Origin: Arsenophonus sp045399315
GTDB lineage: Bacteria; Pseudomonadota; Gammaproteobacteria; Enterobacterales; Enterobacteriaceae
Reading direction: 5' to 3'
Length of the DNA: 64,000 bases
Assembly (NCBI GenBank): GCA_045399315.1
Contig: DAYVGO010000057.1
Span: 91,585-155,584 of the forward strand
The notes under the pieces are model-generated. The model saw only the letters and a program-made list of their open reading frames with translations, ran no database searches and had not been told where the DNA came from. Shown one piece after another: positions 38,385 through 47,563 of the stretch (positions within the stretch are counted from its first letter, which is position 1; each line of letters begins with the position of its first letter). Position numbers and translations under genes: made by a program.

Positions 38385-39335
38385 ATGAAAAAATTTGTTT
38401 TAATTGGTGCAGCAGGTTATATCGCACCTCGTCATATGAAAGCAATTACAGAAACTAACAATGAATTGTCTGTTGCTTATGACATTAATGATTCAGTTGG
38501 AATTATTGATAGTATTTCTCCACAAAGCGAATTTTTTACTGAATTTGAGCGTTTTTATGATTATGCCTATCGTTTACAGCGTAATTCAGCTACAAAACTG
38601 GACTATGTGGCAATATGTTCGCCAAACTATTTACATCTTCCCCATATAACCGCTGGTTTACGTCTTGGTTGTGATGTTATTTGTGAAAAGCCCTTAGTCC
38701 CCACATCGGAGCAGCTGGATGAACTGGCTTTAGTTGAAAAAGAGACCGGTAAAAAAGTTTATAATATTCTGCAATTGCGACATCATCAGGCAATTTTAGC
38801 ACTAAAAGAAAAAGTGGCTCACAATAATAGAGCAGATAAATATGATGTCGTGCTAACCTATATTACTTTCCGCGGCAAATGGTATATGGAAAGTTGGAAA
38901 GGTGATCCCCGCAAATCGTTCGGTGTTGCAACCAATATAGGGGTACATTTCTTTGATATGCTCCATTTTATATTCGGTAAGTTAGAAAAAAATGACCTGC
39001 ATTATACTGATGAACAAAAAGCAGCAGGTTATCTCGAATATGAAAAAGCGCGAGTTCGTTGGTTCTTATCTATAGATGCCAAAGATTTACCTGAAGTAAT
39101 TAAAGGTAAACAAACAACTTATCGTTCAATTACAATTGATGATGAAGAAATTGAGTTTTCTAAAGGATTTACAGACTTACATACCATTAGTTATAAAGAG
39201 ATATTAGCAGGAGGAGGCTATGGTTTGGATGATGCGCGTCACTGTATTGAAACTGTAAATACGATAAGATCTGCATCACCTGTTGTGGCTAAAGCGAACG
39301 AAGGTCATCCTTTTTTGACTATGTTAATTAAATAA
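38385..39335 (+). CDS. wbpB: UDP-GlcNAcA 3-dehydrogenase WbpB (Gfo/Idh/MocA family)
   Basis: 316 residues, the length of P. aeruginosa WbpB. It oxidises C3 of UDP-GlcNAcA to the 3-keto sugar, recycling NAD+ with 2-oxoglutarate. Seen: N-terminal Rossmann VLIGAAGYIAPRHMKAI, YVAICSPNYLHLPHITAGLRLGCDVICEKPLV with the EKP motif and catalytic Lys, then NILQLRHHQAI, TYITFRGKWYMESWKGDPRKSFGVATNIGVHFFDML with the Asp/His of the active site. It works in a coupled pair with WbpE, encoded two genes on. Confidence 0.94.
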   Translation: MKKFVLIGAAGYIAPRHMKAITETNNELSVAYDINDSVGIIDSISPQSEFFTEFERFYDYAYRLQRNSATKLDYVAICSPNYLHLPHITAGLRLGCDVICEKPLVPTSEQLDELALVEKETGKKVYNILQLRHHQAILALKEKVAHNNRADKYDVVLTYITFRGKWYMESWKGDPRKSFGVATNIGVHFFDMLHFIFGKLEKNDLHYTDEQKAAGYLEYEKARVRWFLSIDAKDLPEVIKGKQTTYRSITIDDEEIEFSKGFTDLHTISYKEILAGGGYGLDDARHCIETVNTIRSASPVVAKANEGHPFLTMLIK

Positions 39336-39351
39336 TCTTATGGTAAATATC

Positions 39352-39933
39352 ATGAGCTATTATCAACATCCAAGCGCTATTATTGACGAAGGAGCACAAA
39401 TAGGCAATGGATCTCGGGTATGGCATTTTGTGCATGTCTGTGGCGGAGCGGTTATTGGAGAAAATGTTTCATTAGGTCAAAATGTTTTTGTTGGTAATAA
39501 AGTTATCATTGGAAATTGTTGTAAAATTCAAAATAATGTATCTATTTATGATAATGTCATCCTTGAAGAAGGCGTATTTTGTGGGCCTAGCATGGTATTT
39601 ACCAATGTTTATAATCCTCGCTCACTCATTGAGCGTAAAGATCAATATCAGAATACACTCATTAAAAAAGGCGCTACCTTAGGAGCTAATTGCACTATCG
39701 TGTGTGGCATAAACATCGGACAATTTGCATTTATTGGGGCTGGAGCGGTAGTGAATAAAGACGTGTCTGACTATGCTTTAATGGTAGGCGTACCGGCTAA
39801 ACAGATTGGCTGGATGAGTGAATTTGGTGAGCAATTGGATCTTCCATTAAGTGGAGATGTGGAAAAGATTTGTCCCCACACCGGTAATAAATATCGCTTG
39901 AAAGACAATAAAGTTGAGCGTGTTAAAGCATAA
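39352..39933 (+). CDS. wbpD: UDP-GlcNAc3NA N-acetyltransferase WbpD (left-handed beta-helix)
   Basis: 193 residues from ATG 39352. It acetylates the 3-amino group of UDP-GlcNAc3NA using acetyl-CoA to give UDP-GlcNAc3NAcA. It shows hexapeptide repeats (IGNGSRVWHFVHVCGGAVIGENVSLGQNVFVGNKVIIGN), FCGPSMVFTNVYNPRSLIERKDQY and IKKGATLGANCTIVCGINIGQFAFIGAGAVVNKDV, ending VGVPAKQIGWMSEFGE. The start is chosen because WbpD orthologues begin MSYYQHPSAI; an in-frame ATG at 39340 is less likely. It follows wbpB by 16 bases. Confidence 0.95.
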   Translation: MSYYQHPSAIIDEGAQIGNGSRVWHFVHVCGGAVIGENVSLGQNVFVGNKVIIGNCCKIQNNVSIYDNVILEEGVFCGPSMVFTNVYNPRSLIERKDQYQNTLIKKGATLGANCTIVCGINIGQFAFIGAGAVVNKDVSDYALMVGVPAKQIGWMSEFGEQLDLPLSGDVEKICPHTGNKYRLKDNKVERVKA

Positions 39934-39967
39934 ACCAGACAGTAAAGACTAAAAGCGATAATAGAAA

Positions 39968-41050
39968 ATGATGCAATTTATTGACTTGAACACCCAACGA
40001 GCACGTATTAAAGACAAAATCAATCTGGCTATTCAGCGCGTATTATCCCATGGTAAATATATTCTTGGACCAGAAGTTGCTGAATTAGAAGAAAAACTTG
40101 CAGCTTATGTTGGCGCCAAATATTGCATTAGTGTGGCCAATGGTACTGATGCATTACAGATTGCTCAAATGGCGTTTGGTATTGGCCCTGGTGACGAGGT
40201 GATCACACCAGGATTTACTTATATAGCAACCGCAGAAACGGTAGCACTATTAGGTGCTAAACCGATATATGTTGATGTATGTCCTAGAACTTATAATCTA
40301 GATCCGCAAAAGCTTGGAGCAGCGATCACTGCAAAAACAAAAGCGATTATTCCAGTATCACTTTATGGTCAATGTGCTGATGTTGATGCCATTAACACTA
40401 TTGTGAGCAAGTATAATATTCCAGTTATCGAAGATGCGGCCCAAAGTTTTGGTGCGACATATAAGGGCAAGTATTCATGTAATTTAACGACAATTGCTTG
40501 TACCAGTTTCTTTCCAAGTAAACCCCTTGGTTGTTATGGTGATGGTGGTGCAATTTTTACTAATGATGACCAATTAGCAATGGTAATAAGACAGATAGCG
40601 CGACATGGTCAGGATCGCCGTTATCGCCATATACGGGTTGGGGTTAATAGTCGTTTGGATACTTTGCAAGCGGCGATATTATTAGCAAAGTTAGAAATTT
40701 TTGCTGAAGAAATACAACTGCGCCAGCAAGTCGCTAAACGTTATGATTTTATGTTAAATCAATTAGGTATAACAACAACCCCATATATTGAAACATATAA
40801 TACCAGTGCTTATGCACAATATACTATTCAAGTGGAAAAACGCGAATTAGTACAAACTCAGTTAAAAGCGGCGGGCATACCTACGGCAGTTCACTATCCT
40901 ATTCCTTTAAATAAACAGCCTGCTGTTGCGGATAATTCGGTAAAATTATCTATTGGTGATGCTATAGCGGAAAAAGTTATCAGCTTACCAATGCATCCAT
41001 ATATGTCTGAAATGGATATCACCAAAGTGGTTGAAGCATTAAGTGCTTAG
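39968..41050 (+). CDS. wbpE: UDP-3-keto-GlcNAcA aminotransferase WbpE
   Basis: 360 residues, against 359 in P. aeruginosa. PLP enzyme of the DegT/DnrJ family that uses glutamate to aminate C3 and regenerates 2-oxoglutarate for WbpB. ANGTDALQIAQMAFGIGPGDEVITPGFTYIATAE, VIEDAAQSFGATYKG and the PLP lysine Lys185 in TSFFPSKPLGCYGDGGA, then ARHGQDRRYRHIRVGVNSRLDTLQAAILL. The same Lys185 is catalytic in P. aeruginosa WbpE. Its last codons overlap the wzx start. Confidence 0.96.
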   Translation: MMQFIDLNTQRARIKDKINLAIQRVLSHGKYILGPEVAELEEKLAAYVGAKYCISVANGTDALQIAQMAFGIGPGDEVITPGFTYIATAETVALLGAKPIYVDVCPRTYNLDPQKLGAAITAKTKAIIPVSLYGQCADVDAINTIVSKYNIPVIEDAAQSFGATYKGKYSCNLTTIACTSFFPSKPLGCYGDGGAIFTNDDQLAMVIRQIARHGQDRRYRHIRVGVNSRLDTLQAAILLAKLEIFAEEIQLRQQVAKRYDFMLNQLGITTTPYIETYNTSAYAQYTIQVEKRELVQTQLKAAGIPTAVHYPIPLNKQPAVADNSVKLSIGDAIAEKVISLPMHPYMSEMDITKVVEALSA

Positions 41051-42482
41051 TAAAATCAAAAAACTATTACTTAAAAATACCTATCTTCGTGGGGTCAGTA
41101 TCCTTGCCGTAGGAACCGTAGGTGCTCAGGCTTTAACGATTTTGGCGGCTCCTTTACTGACGCGCCTCTACACGCCAGAAGACTTTGGCTTATTAGCGGT
41201 ATATAGTGGATTATTAGCAATTTTTATTGTTATAGCTAGTTTGCGTTATGAATTGGCAATTCCTTTGCCCAAAAGCCATCAAGAAGCGATCAATGTATTA
41301 GTACTCAGTTTGTTAGTAGTATTGATGATGGCAACTATTTCTGGAGTAATTATTGGGTTTGCTGGTGATCAAATTGCACAATACCTGAATATACCTAAAC
41401 TATCAAAATATTTTTGGTTGTTACCGATAGGCATTTTACTTTCAGGCGGTTATAACGTATTCAACTACTGGGCTTTGCGAACCAAAAATTTTTTAGATAT
41501 CACCAAAACGCGTTTTAGCCAGGCATTGACAACATTAGCAGTGCAGTTTTTAGGTTTTAAATTAGGGAGTATTGCACTTCTATTTGGCCTGACTGGTGGG
41601 CAAGGAGTTGGTAGCCTTAGGTTGGCTCGTTCAACTGCTAAATATAAGGAATTTAAAGATTGGAGCTGGCTTGGGGTTTGGCAGGCAGCTAAACGTTATC
41701 GACAACTGCCCATTTTTTCAACCTGGTCTGGACTATTTAATTCTGTAGGAAACCAATTACCACCACTTATGTTTGCTACTTTATTTGGATCGGGGGCGGC
41801 TGGTTTATATATATTAGCAAATCGTGTGTTGGCTATCCCTGTATCTGTTTTAGGTGATGCTATAGGTAAGGTTTTTTTTACTAACGCTGCTAAAGCTTTC
41901 CGTGAAGGGTGTCTTTTACCATTAGTTATAAAAGCACATAGAAGATTAGTAGACCTTTCTATGCCAATTACTTTGCTATTGATTATCACTGGCCCAGAAG
42001 TCTTTGTCGTTGTGTTTGGTGAAAATTGGCGACAGGCAGGTGAATTTGCGCGCTGGTTGGCTCCCTTGTTATATATCACTTTTATTGCAGCCACACTTTC
42101 TAATTTATTCTCTATTTTGGAAAAGGAACGTTTAGGTATGTTTTTTCAAATGGGGCTATTAGTCGTTAGGATAATTGCTATTTTATTGGGGGCTAGATTC
42201 AATGATCTTTTATTAGCAGTTATTTTATTTTCTTCATTTAGTACTTTATATTGGGTAATTTTTTTAGGTTGGGTTTGTATCGTATCGGGTAATACTATTT
42301 CAATGATGTTGAAACCAACTATTAAGGCTATTGTTCCAAGTTTATTCTGTCTTTCTCCTTTGATTTTAGTCCTTAATTTTAAGCAGGAACAACTATATTG
42401 GTTTATTATGGGAATTGGCGTTAGCGGTTTATTACTTTTTATTTATTATTTGAATGTTCTTAGGAAGGAGCATTTAAATTAA
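41043..42482 (+). CDS. wzx: O-antigen flippase Wzx (MOP superfamily)
   Basis: 479 residues with about 12-14 predicted membrane helices. Starts at GTG 41043 inside the wbpE stop region (8-base overlap), which suggests translational coupling. N-terminal motif NTYLRGVSILAVGTVGAQALTILAAPLLTRLYTPEDFGLLAVYSGLLAI is typical of polysaccharide flippases, as is WSGLFNSVGNQLPPLMFATLFGSGAAGLYILANRVLAIPVSVLGDAIGKVFF. It would move the undecaprenyl-linked O unit across the inner membrane. No lesion is visible. It is unlike the broken wzy. Confidence 0.9.
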   Translation: MLSKIKKLLLKNTYLRGVSILAVGTVGAQALTILAAPLLTRLYTPEDFGLLAVYSGLLAIFIVIASLRYELAIPLPKSHQEAINVLVLSLLVVLMMATISGVIIGFAGDQIAQYLNIPKLSKYFWLLPIGILLSGGYNVFNYWALRTKNFLDITKTRFSQALTTLAVQFLGFKLGSIALLFGLTGGQGVGSLRLARSTAKYKEFKDWSWLGVWQAAKRYRQLPIFSTWSGLFNSVGNQLPPLMFATLFGSGAAGLYILANRVLAIPVSVLGDAIGKVFFTNAAKAFREGCLLPLVIKAHRRLVDLSMPITLLLIITGPEVFVVVFGENWRQAGEFARWLAPLLYITFIAATLSNLFSILEKERLGMFFQMGLLVVRIIAILLGARFNDLLLAVILFSSFSTLYWVIFLGWVCIVSGNTISMMLKPTIKAIVPSLFCLSPLILVLNFKQEQLYWFIMGIGVSGLLLFIYYLNVLRKEHLN

Positions 42483-42628
42483 AAATCGATATTTACCTAA
42501 CCCCGTTAAAATAGTGTCTTATCAGAAAGCACACGGTTACTCAACGAAAATAAAATTATAAAGATAAAAGCAAATATTGGCTAGAAGACATTCTTGGCTT
42601 ATTTTTCTAATTAAGGTTAAAAAGTAAA

Positions 42629-43594
42629 ATGGTTAATTGTAGGCTTAAAGTCGTTTTAGTTACGCAAGGATTGTCGCCAATCGTTGAGCCAGTTTGTTCT
42701 AGTAATAATGATATTGTTGGAATAATTGAAGCTGCTCCTCGCGTTGCTAAAAATTCTGATATTTCTTGTGGGCTACGTATAGTTAAAAAGATATATCATA
42801 TTTTTAACGGTCGCTCTAACAGTCTTGCCGGATATGCTGATAATAGAAAGATTCCCTATTTATTTATGGAATCAAGTGATAATGATAATGTTATCTCTTG
42901 GTTGAAAAATAAACGACCAGATGTGGTTGTTGTGTTCAGTATGTCAAGACTTTTAAAAGAATGTTTTCTTGCTATTCCCAGGTACGGTGTTATTAATCTT
43001 CACCCTTCATTATTGCCTGCATATAGAGGTCCTAATCCTGATTTTTGGCAATATTATAATATGGAAATGAACCCTGGTGTGACGGTTCACTATCTGGATA
43101 AAGGAGAGGATACTGGTGATATTATTTTCCAGGCAAGTAAGCAAATATCTCTCGGTATCAAATCACCAGCAAGACTAGATATGTTAATTAATGAACTTGG
43201 GATACCCCTGGTTTTAAAAGCGCTAACTGCTATTCAGGCAGGTAATGCACCAAGAATAAAACAACCTAAAACGAGTCCAACATCAAGAGCAAGAAACTTA
43301 TTACCAGAAGAACATAAAACTATTATTGATTGGCACAATTGGCCTATAAAGCGGATTTGGCACATATTGAGAGGTACTGAGCGATGGCTTAAAGCTTTAC
43401 CACAGCCTACGGGTTTGTATATAGGTCATCTATGGGTTATCGGTGAATATGAAAGATTTGCAGGGCAAACGGTTACACCTGGTTTAATATATAAAAATAA
43501 GGGTCAATACTGTGTTGCAGTTAAGGAAGGTTGTATATATCTATCGCTCAGTTTTAGTTTTAAAAAGATAATATTAAGGTTTCTCAAGAAATGA
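42629..43594 (+). CDS. Formyltransferase-family protein, probable sugar N-formyltransferase
   Basis: 321 residues. The N-terminal formyltransferase domain contains the catalytic triad Asn123, His125 (INLHPSLLPAYRGPNPDFW) and Asp161 (DKGEDTGDIIF), as in methionyl-tRNA formyltransferase and sugar N-formyltransferases. The C-terminal domain (from about 220) resembles the Fmt C-terminal OB-like fold (LPEEHKTIIDWHNWPIKRIWHILRGT). With N10-formyl-THF it is expected to formylate an amino sugar. The only free 4-amino sugar in the locus would come from the aminotransferase at 56373. An alternative acceptor is the 3-amino uronate. It overlaps the next gene by ATGA. Confidence 0.85.
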   Translation: MVNCRLKVVLVTQGLSPIVEPVCSSNNDIVGIIEAAPRVAKNSDISCGLRIVKKIYHIFNGRSNSLAGYADNRKIPYLFMESSDNDNVISWLKNKRPDVVVVFSMSRLLKECFLAIPRYGVINLHPSLLPAYRGPNPDFWQYYNMEMNPGVTVHYLDKGEDTGDIIFQASKQISLGIKSPARLDMLINELGIPLVLKALTAIQAGNAPRIKQPKTSPTSRARNLLPEEHKTIIDWHNWPIKRIWHILRGTERWLKALPQPTGLYIGHLWVIGEYERFAGQTVTPGLIYKNKGQYCVAVKEGCIYLSLSFSFKKIILRFLKK

Positions 43595-44544
43595 GTAATA
43601 AAGAAAAATATCGACAGTTATGTAAACGGGAGTCAACGATTCCTGTGTTTAGCCAGGCTTGGTGGCTTGATGCCGTTGCTGGGGAAAATTGGGATGTAGC
43701 TGTAGTTGACAAGGGTGAAGAAATTCAGGCAGTCATGCCTTATGTTATTAAGAAGAGATATGGTCAAACTGTTCTAACGCAACCGTCACTTACTCAACAC
43801 TTAGGGCCTTGGCTCCGTGCGACTAAAGCAAAATATGCAAAATCTCTGGCGCGTGAAAAAGATTTACTGCAAGCTCTGATAGATCAATTGCCGATTTATA
43901 CGCTTTATGCCCAAAATTGGGGGCCTAATAATACAAACTGGTTACCTTTATATTGGCGGGGTTTTAAGCAAACAACGCGCTACACGTACAGAATTGAAAA
44001 ATTGACTGATCTGGATGAAGTCTGGGCCGGCTTTCAGGAAAATATAAAAACCGATATTCGAAAGGCTAAAAATCGTTTTAATATTACAGTGCAACATGAT
44101 CCGAGTCTTGAACAGTTTTTACATATTAATGAGAAAACATTTTTACGCCAAGGGAAAAAGTTACCTTATGGACATCATTTAGTACAACGTATTGATCAGG
44201 CCGCAGTTGCAAATAATGCCAGAAAAATATTTATTGCTGTTGACAATGAAGGACGCTATCACGCAGCAGCATATCTGATTTGGGACCGTTATTCAGCTTA
44301 TTATTTGATGGGGGGAGGTGATCCTGAATTGCGTAATAGTGGTGCAACCAGTTTCTGCATGTGGGAGGCGATTAATTTTGCTTCTACCGTTACTGAAAAA
44401 TTTGATTTTGAAGGTTCAATGATTGAACCTATTGAGCGTTTTTTTAGAGGATTTGGCGCGATTCAAACACCATATTTTCAGATTTGGCATGCACCATCAA
44501 ATTTGATCAAATTTGCTATGTTTCTACGCTCATTATCTCGTTAA
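43591..44544 (+). CDS. FemAB/GNAT-like acyl or aminoacyl transferase
   Basis: 317 residues, no signal peptide or membrane helix. It has the pattern of the GNAT_6/FemAB-like group: PVFSQAWWLDAVAGENWDVAVV, QAVMPYVIKKRYG, LTQPSLTQHLGPWLR near the start, and IKTDIRKAKNRFNITV, GRYHAAAYLIWDRYSAYYLMGGGDPELRNSGATSFCMWEAINFA and FDFEGSMIEPIERFFRGFGA in the C-terminal acyltransferase half. Such proteins occur in O-antigen loci next to polysaccharide-deacetylase genes; the substrate is unknown. It probably adds an acyl or amino acid group to an amino sugar. Translationally coupled to the formyltransferase. Confidence 0.75.
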   Translation: MSNKEKYRQLCKRESTIPVFSQAWWLDAVAGENWDVAVVDKGEEIQAVMPYVIKKRYGQTVLTQPSLTQHLGPWLRATKAKYAKSLAREKDLLQALIDQLPIYTLYAQNWGPNNTNWLPLYWRGFKQTTRYTYRIEKLTDLDEVWAGFQENIKTDIRKAKNRFNITVQHDPSLEQFLHINEKTFLRQGKKLPYGHHLVQRIDQAAVANNARKIFIAVDNEGRYHAAAYLIWDRYSAYYLMGGGDPELRNSGATSFCMWEAINFASTVTEKFDFEGSMIEPIERFFRGFGAIQTPYFQIWHAPSNLIKFAMFLRSLSR

Positions 44545-44611
44545 TGTAAAAGAGTTAATTGCTATATGCAGAGCGCAGTAAATTCTATTTTTATCTATTT
44601 TGGCGAACTTT

Positions 44612-45967
44612 ATGTTTTTCACTCATATTAGCCTTGATTGGCTTAAAAGTCTCATTGAAGAGCGTTTTGGTCATCATTTTGAACTGTATGAGCAGTCGCA
44701 AAAACTTATACTCAAGTTGTTAGGTAGCGATAGTACGATTTGTTTTGATCAGTTACAAATTATTTTCCATCAGCCATGTGCTAATTTTCCATGTCAACAA
44801 TGGCAAGCATCCATGGAAAGTTTTATCGCTCCAATTGATGATCTTATTCCTGCGCCGTCAGCTACTGAGTTAATGAGCCCACTAATTGAATTTGACGAAC
44901 GAGGGGCGACTATACATTATGATATACTTGGTCTGACTTATTGGATGCTGAATCGACTGGAAGAAATAGGAAGTCATGATTTAGATAATCATCAACGTTT
45001 TCCTGCTACCTCATCACATGCCTACCGGTATGGTTACCTTGAGCGCCCAATTGTAGATGAATGGTTTTTTATTCTTGGTCAAGTGATGCAACTAACCTGG
45101 CCACAATTAAAATTAAAAAAACATTACTTTAATATAAAAGTTTCTCACGATGTTGATCACCCAAGTCTCTATGCTTTTAAATCGTGGAAAACGATAGGAC
45201 GCATAATGGCAGGACATCTCATTAAGCGTCATGATCTCAAAGCATTTGTGATAACACCTTATATCAAACTTTTTACTTCTACAAATAAACAGTTACATTT
45301 TGCTGATGGTTATAATACATTTGACTGGCTTATGGATGTATCTGAGAAAAATAATCTAAAAAGCGCCTTTTATTTTATTTGTGGTCGTACTAATGCAAGT
45401 AAAGATACAGATTATGACCCAGAGCATCCAGCTATCCGTCAATTGATGTGTCGTATTCATAGCCGTGGTCATGAAATAGGTTTACATCCTAGTTATAATA
45501 CGTATCAGTGTCCAGCTATGATCCAAAGTGAAGCCAAGCGATTAAAAAAAATATGTACGGAAGAAGGCATAATGCAGCCTCTTTGGGGGGGGCGAATGCA
45601 CTATTTACGTTGGGAGCATCCGACAACACTTCAGGCATGGAATGATGCTGATATGGATTATGATTCTACACTTGGTTATGCTGATCACCCGGGTTTTCGC
45701 TGTGGTAGCTGTTTTGAATATCCAGCATTTAATCCTATTACTCAGCAACCACTTGCTATTCGTATCCGGCCGTTGATAGTAATGGAGTGTTCTGTTATAG
45801 ATTTAATTTATTTAGGTTTGGGTATTGATGATAGATCATTAAGCAAGATTTTGAAACTAAAAAAAGTATGTAGTAAGGTCAATGGTTGTTTTACTTTGCT
45901 TTGGCATAATTCAGAGTTTGGATCTGTACTTAAAAAAAATATGTATCAAACAATTCTAAAAGATTAA
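44612..45967 (+). CDS. Polysaccharide deacetylase-family protein (copy 1)
   Basis: 451 residues, cytoplasmic. A family-specific N-terminal domain (about 1-175) is followed by a deacetylase-like NodB fold: IKVSHDVDHPS (metal/Asp motif), YNTFDWLMDVSEKNNLKSAFYFICG, SRGHEIGLHPSYNTY (HxxxxxxHP metal motif) and MHYLRWEHPTTLQAWNDADMDYDSTLGYADHPGFRCGSCFEYPAFNP. It may act on a nucleotide sugar or lipid-linked unit. The ATG at 44612 aligns with the paralogue; the upstream TTG at 44600 is less likely. A run of eight G (45585-45592) lies within the codons for WGGRMHYLRW and could make this gene switch on and off. 213 bases separate it from copy 2. Confidence 0.78.
   Translation: MFFTHISLDWLKSLIEERFGHHFELYEQSQKLILKLLGSDSTICFDQLQIIFHQPCANFPCQQWQASMESFIAPIDDLIPAPSATELMSPLIEFDERGATIHYDILGLTYWMLNRLEEIGSHDLDNHQRFPATSSHAYRYGYLERPIVDEWFFILGQVMQLTWPQLKLKKHYFNIKVSHDVDHPSLYAFKSWKTIGRIMAGHLIKRHDLKAFVITPYIKLFTSTNKQLHFADGYNTFDWLMDVSEKNNLKSAFYFICGRTNASKDTDYDPEHPAIRQLMCRIHSRGHEIGLHPSYNTYQCPAMIQSEAKRLKKICTEEGIMQPLWGGRMHYLRWEHPTTLQAWNDADMDYDSTLGYADHPGFRCGSCFEYPAFNPITQQPLAIRIRPLIVMECSVIDLIYLGLGIDDRSLSKILKLKKVCSKVNGCFTLLWHNSEFGSVLKKNMYQTILKD
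45652..45744 (+). repeat. 93-bp exact repeat, copy 1 (inside deacetylase paralogue 1)
   Basis: Identical to 47221-47313, beginning TATGGATTATGATTCTACAC. The two genes differ at many positions elsewhere, so this patch is unusually similar. Confidence 0.9.
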
Positions 45968-46180
45968 TCACATTAAGATGATAATAAAGTCAGTTTTATT
46001 TTATGAAATACATAAAAATCATTATTCAAGTTTTTCGGGTATCAAATAAGTATGTATTTGAACAGCATATTTTATACTAAGAAAAATTGCTAAAAAACTA
46101 TTCCTAAAATTTAAATTTTAATAAAAAATAATATTTATGGAATGTGATATTAAGTTGATGATTTCTAAGAATCTAAGCAT

Positions 46181-47563
46181 ATGAATATCTTAACGCCAAC
46201 AGCACTTATTTGGTTACAAACGCTATTAAGTGAACGATACAATCATTTATTTCATTTTTATTATCTGGACTCTTCGAAATTAGTGTTATGTTTACCGAAT
46301 TCAGAAAAATCAATAACCTTTGATAACTTACAAAGTATTTTCTATTCTTCACAATCTGACTTTGCCTGCCAACAATGGCAGGCTTCAACTGAAAATTTTA
46401 CCGCACCAATTGATGATCTCATTCCAGCACCATCAGCTACTAAGTTAATGAGTCCACTAATTGAATTTGACGAAAAGGGGGCGACCGTACATTATGATAT
46501 GCTTGGTCTGACCTATTGGATGTTGAATCGGCTAGAAGAAATAGGAAGCCATAATTTAGATAATCATCAACGCTTTCCTGCTACCTCATCACATGCATAT
46601 CGGCATGGTTATCTTGAGCGGCCAATTATTGATGAATGGTTGATCATTCTTGGTCAGGTGATTCAGCGGGTCTGGCCCCAGTTAGTATTAAAGCAACATA
46701 AATTTAGTATCAAGGTTTCCCATGATGTGGATAGACCTAGTTATGCTTATACACCATGGTTATCAATTGGACGTATAATGATGGATGATCTAATTAAGGA
46801 TCATAAAATTAGAACATTGGTCACTACCCCTTATCTAAAGTTAACTACTCGCATGCAGTTACATTCTGCTGATCCTTATAATACATTTGATTGGCTTATG
46901 GATGTGTCTGAAGCAAATAATCTACAAAGCGCTTTTTATTTTATTTGTGGGTGTACTGATATAAAGAAAGATGCTGTTTATAAGCCAGAATATTCTGTTA
47001 TTCGTAAGTTGATGTGTCGTATCCATAATCGTGGTCATGAAATTGGCTTACATCCTAGCTATGGTACCTATCAGCGTCCGGCTATGATCCAATACGAAGC
47101 TGAGCGGTTAAAAAAAGTTTGTCTGGAAGAAAACATAACACAAGCTTATTGGAGGGGGGGACGGATGCATTATTTACGCTGGGAGCATCCGACAACACTT
47201 CAGGCATGGAATGATGCCGGTATGGATTATGATTCTACACTTGGTTATGCTGATCACCCGGGTTTTCGCTGTGGTAGCTGTTTTGAATATCCAGCATTTA
47301 ATCCTATTACTCAACAATTATTAGTTATTCGCATCCGCCCATTAATTGTTATGGAGGTTACTATTATTGAATCAGCCTATTTAGGATTAGGAACGGGAGA
47401 TAAAGCATTAAATAGAATTTTAAAATTAAAAGAAGTTTGTTATAGAGTTAATGGTTGTTTTACTTTGTTATGGCATAATTCTTCCCTAATTTCAAATGAG
47501 TTAAAAGAATTGTATCAATATTGTTTGAATAATAAATATAGAATAACTCTGGAAAGAGAATAG
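46181..47563 (+). CDS. Polysaccharide deacetylase-family protein (copy 2, paralogue)
   Basis: 460 residues, the same domain order as copy 1 and clearly similar over its whole length: APIDDLIPAPSATKLMSPLIEFDEKGATVHYDMLGLTYWMLNRLEEIGSH, RFPATSSHAYRHGYLERPIIDEW, IKVSHDVDRPSYAYTPW, NRGHEIGLHPSYGTYQRPAM, and YWRGGRMHYLRWEHPTTLQAWNDAGMDYDSTLGYADHPGFRCGSC. It has one extra residue (R) at the G-rich position compared with copy 1, encoded by AGG within AGGGGGGGA (G7 at 47154-47160). It is a tandem duplicate. Its stop overlaps the wzy start (GTG 47563). Confidence 0.78.
   Translation: MNILTPTALIWLQTLLSERYNHLFHFYYLDSSKLVLCLPNSEKSITFDNLQSIFYSSQSDFACQQWQASTENFTAPIDDLIPAPSATKLMSPLIEFDEKGATVHYDMLGLTYWMLNRLEEIGSHNLDNHQRFPATSSHAYRHGYLERPIIDEWLIILGQVIQRVWPQLVLKQHKFSIKVSHDVDRPSYAYTPWLSIGRIMMDDLIKDHKIRTLVTTPYLKLTTRMQLHSADPYNTFDWLMDVSEANNLQSAFYFICGCTDIKKDAVYKPEYSVIRKLMCRIHNRGHEIGLHPSYGTYQRPAMIQYEAERLKKVCLEENITQAYWRGGRMHYLRWEHPTTLQAWNDAGMDYDSTLGYADHPGFRCGSCFEYPAFNPITQQLLVIRIRPLIVMEVTIIESAYLGLGTGDKALNRILKLKEVCYRVNGCFTLLWHNSSLISNELKELYQYCLNNKYRITLERE
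47221..47313 (+). repeat. 93-bp exact repeat, copy 2 (inside deacetylase paralogue 2)
   Basis: Identical to 45652-45744. A further 30-odd identical bases lie just upstream (GGGAGCATCCGACAACACTT onward), interrupted by the CTGA/CCGG difference. Confidence 0.9.
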
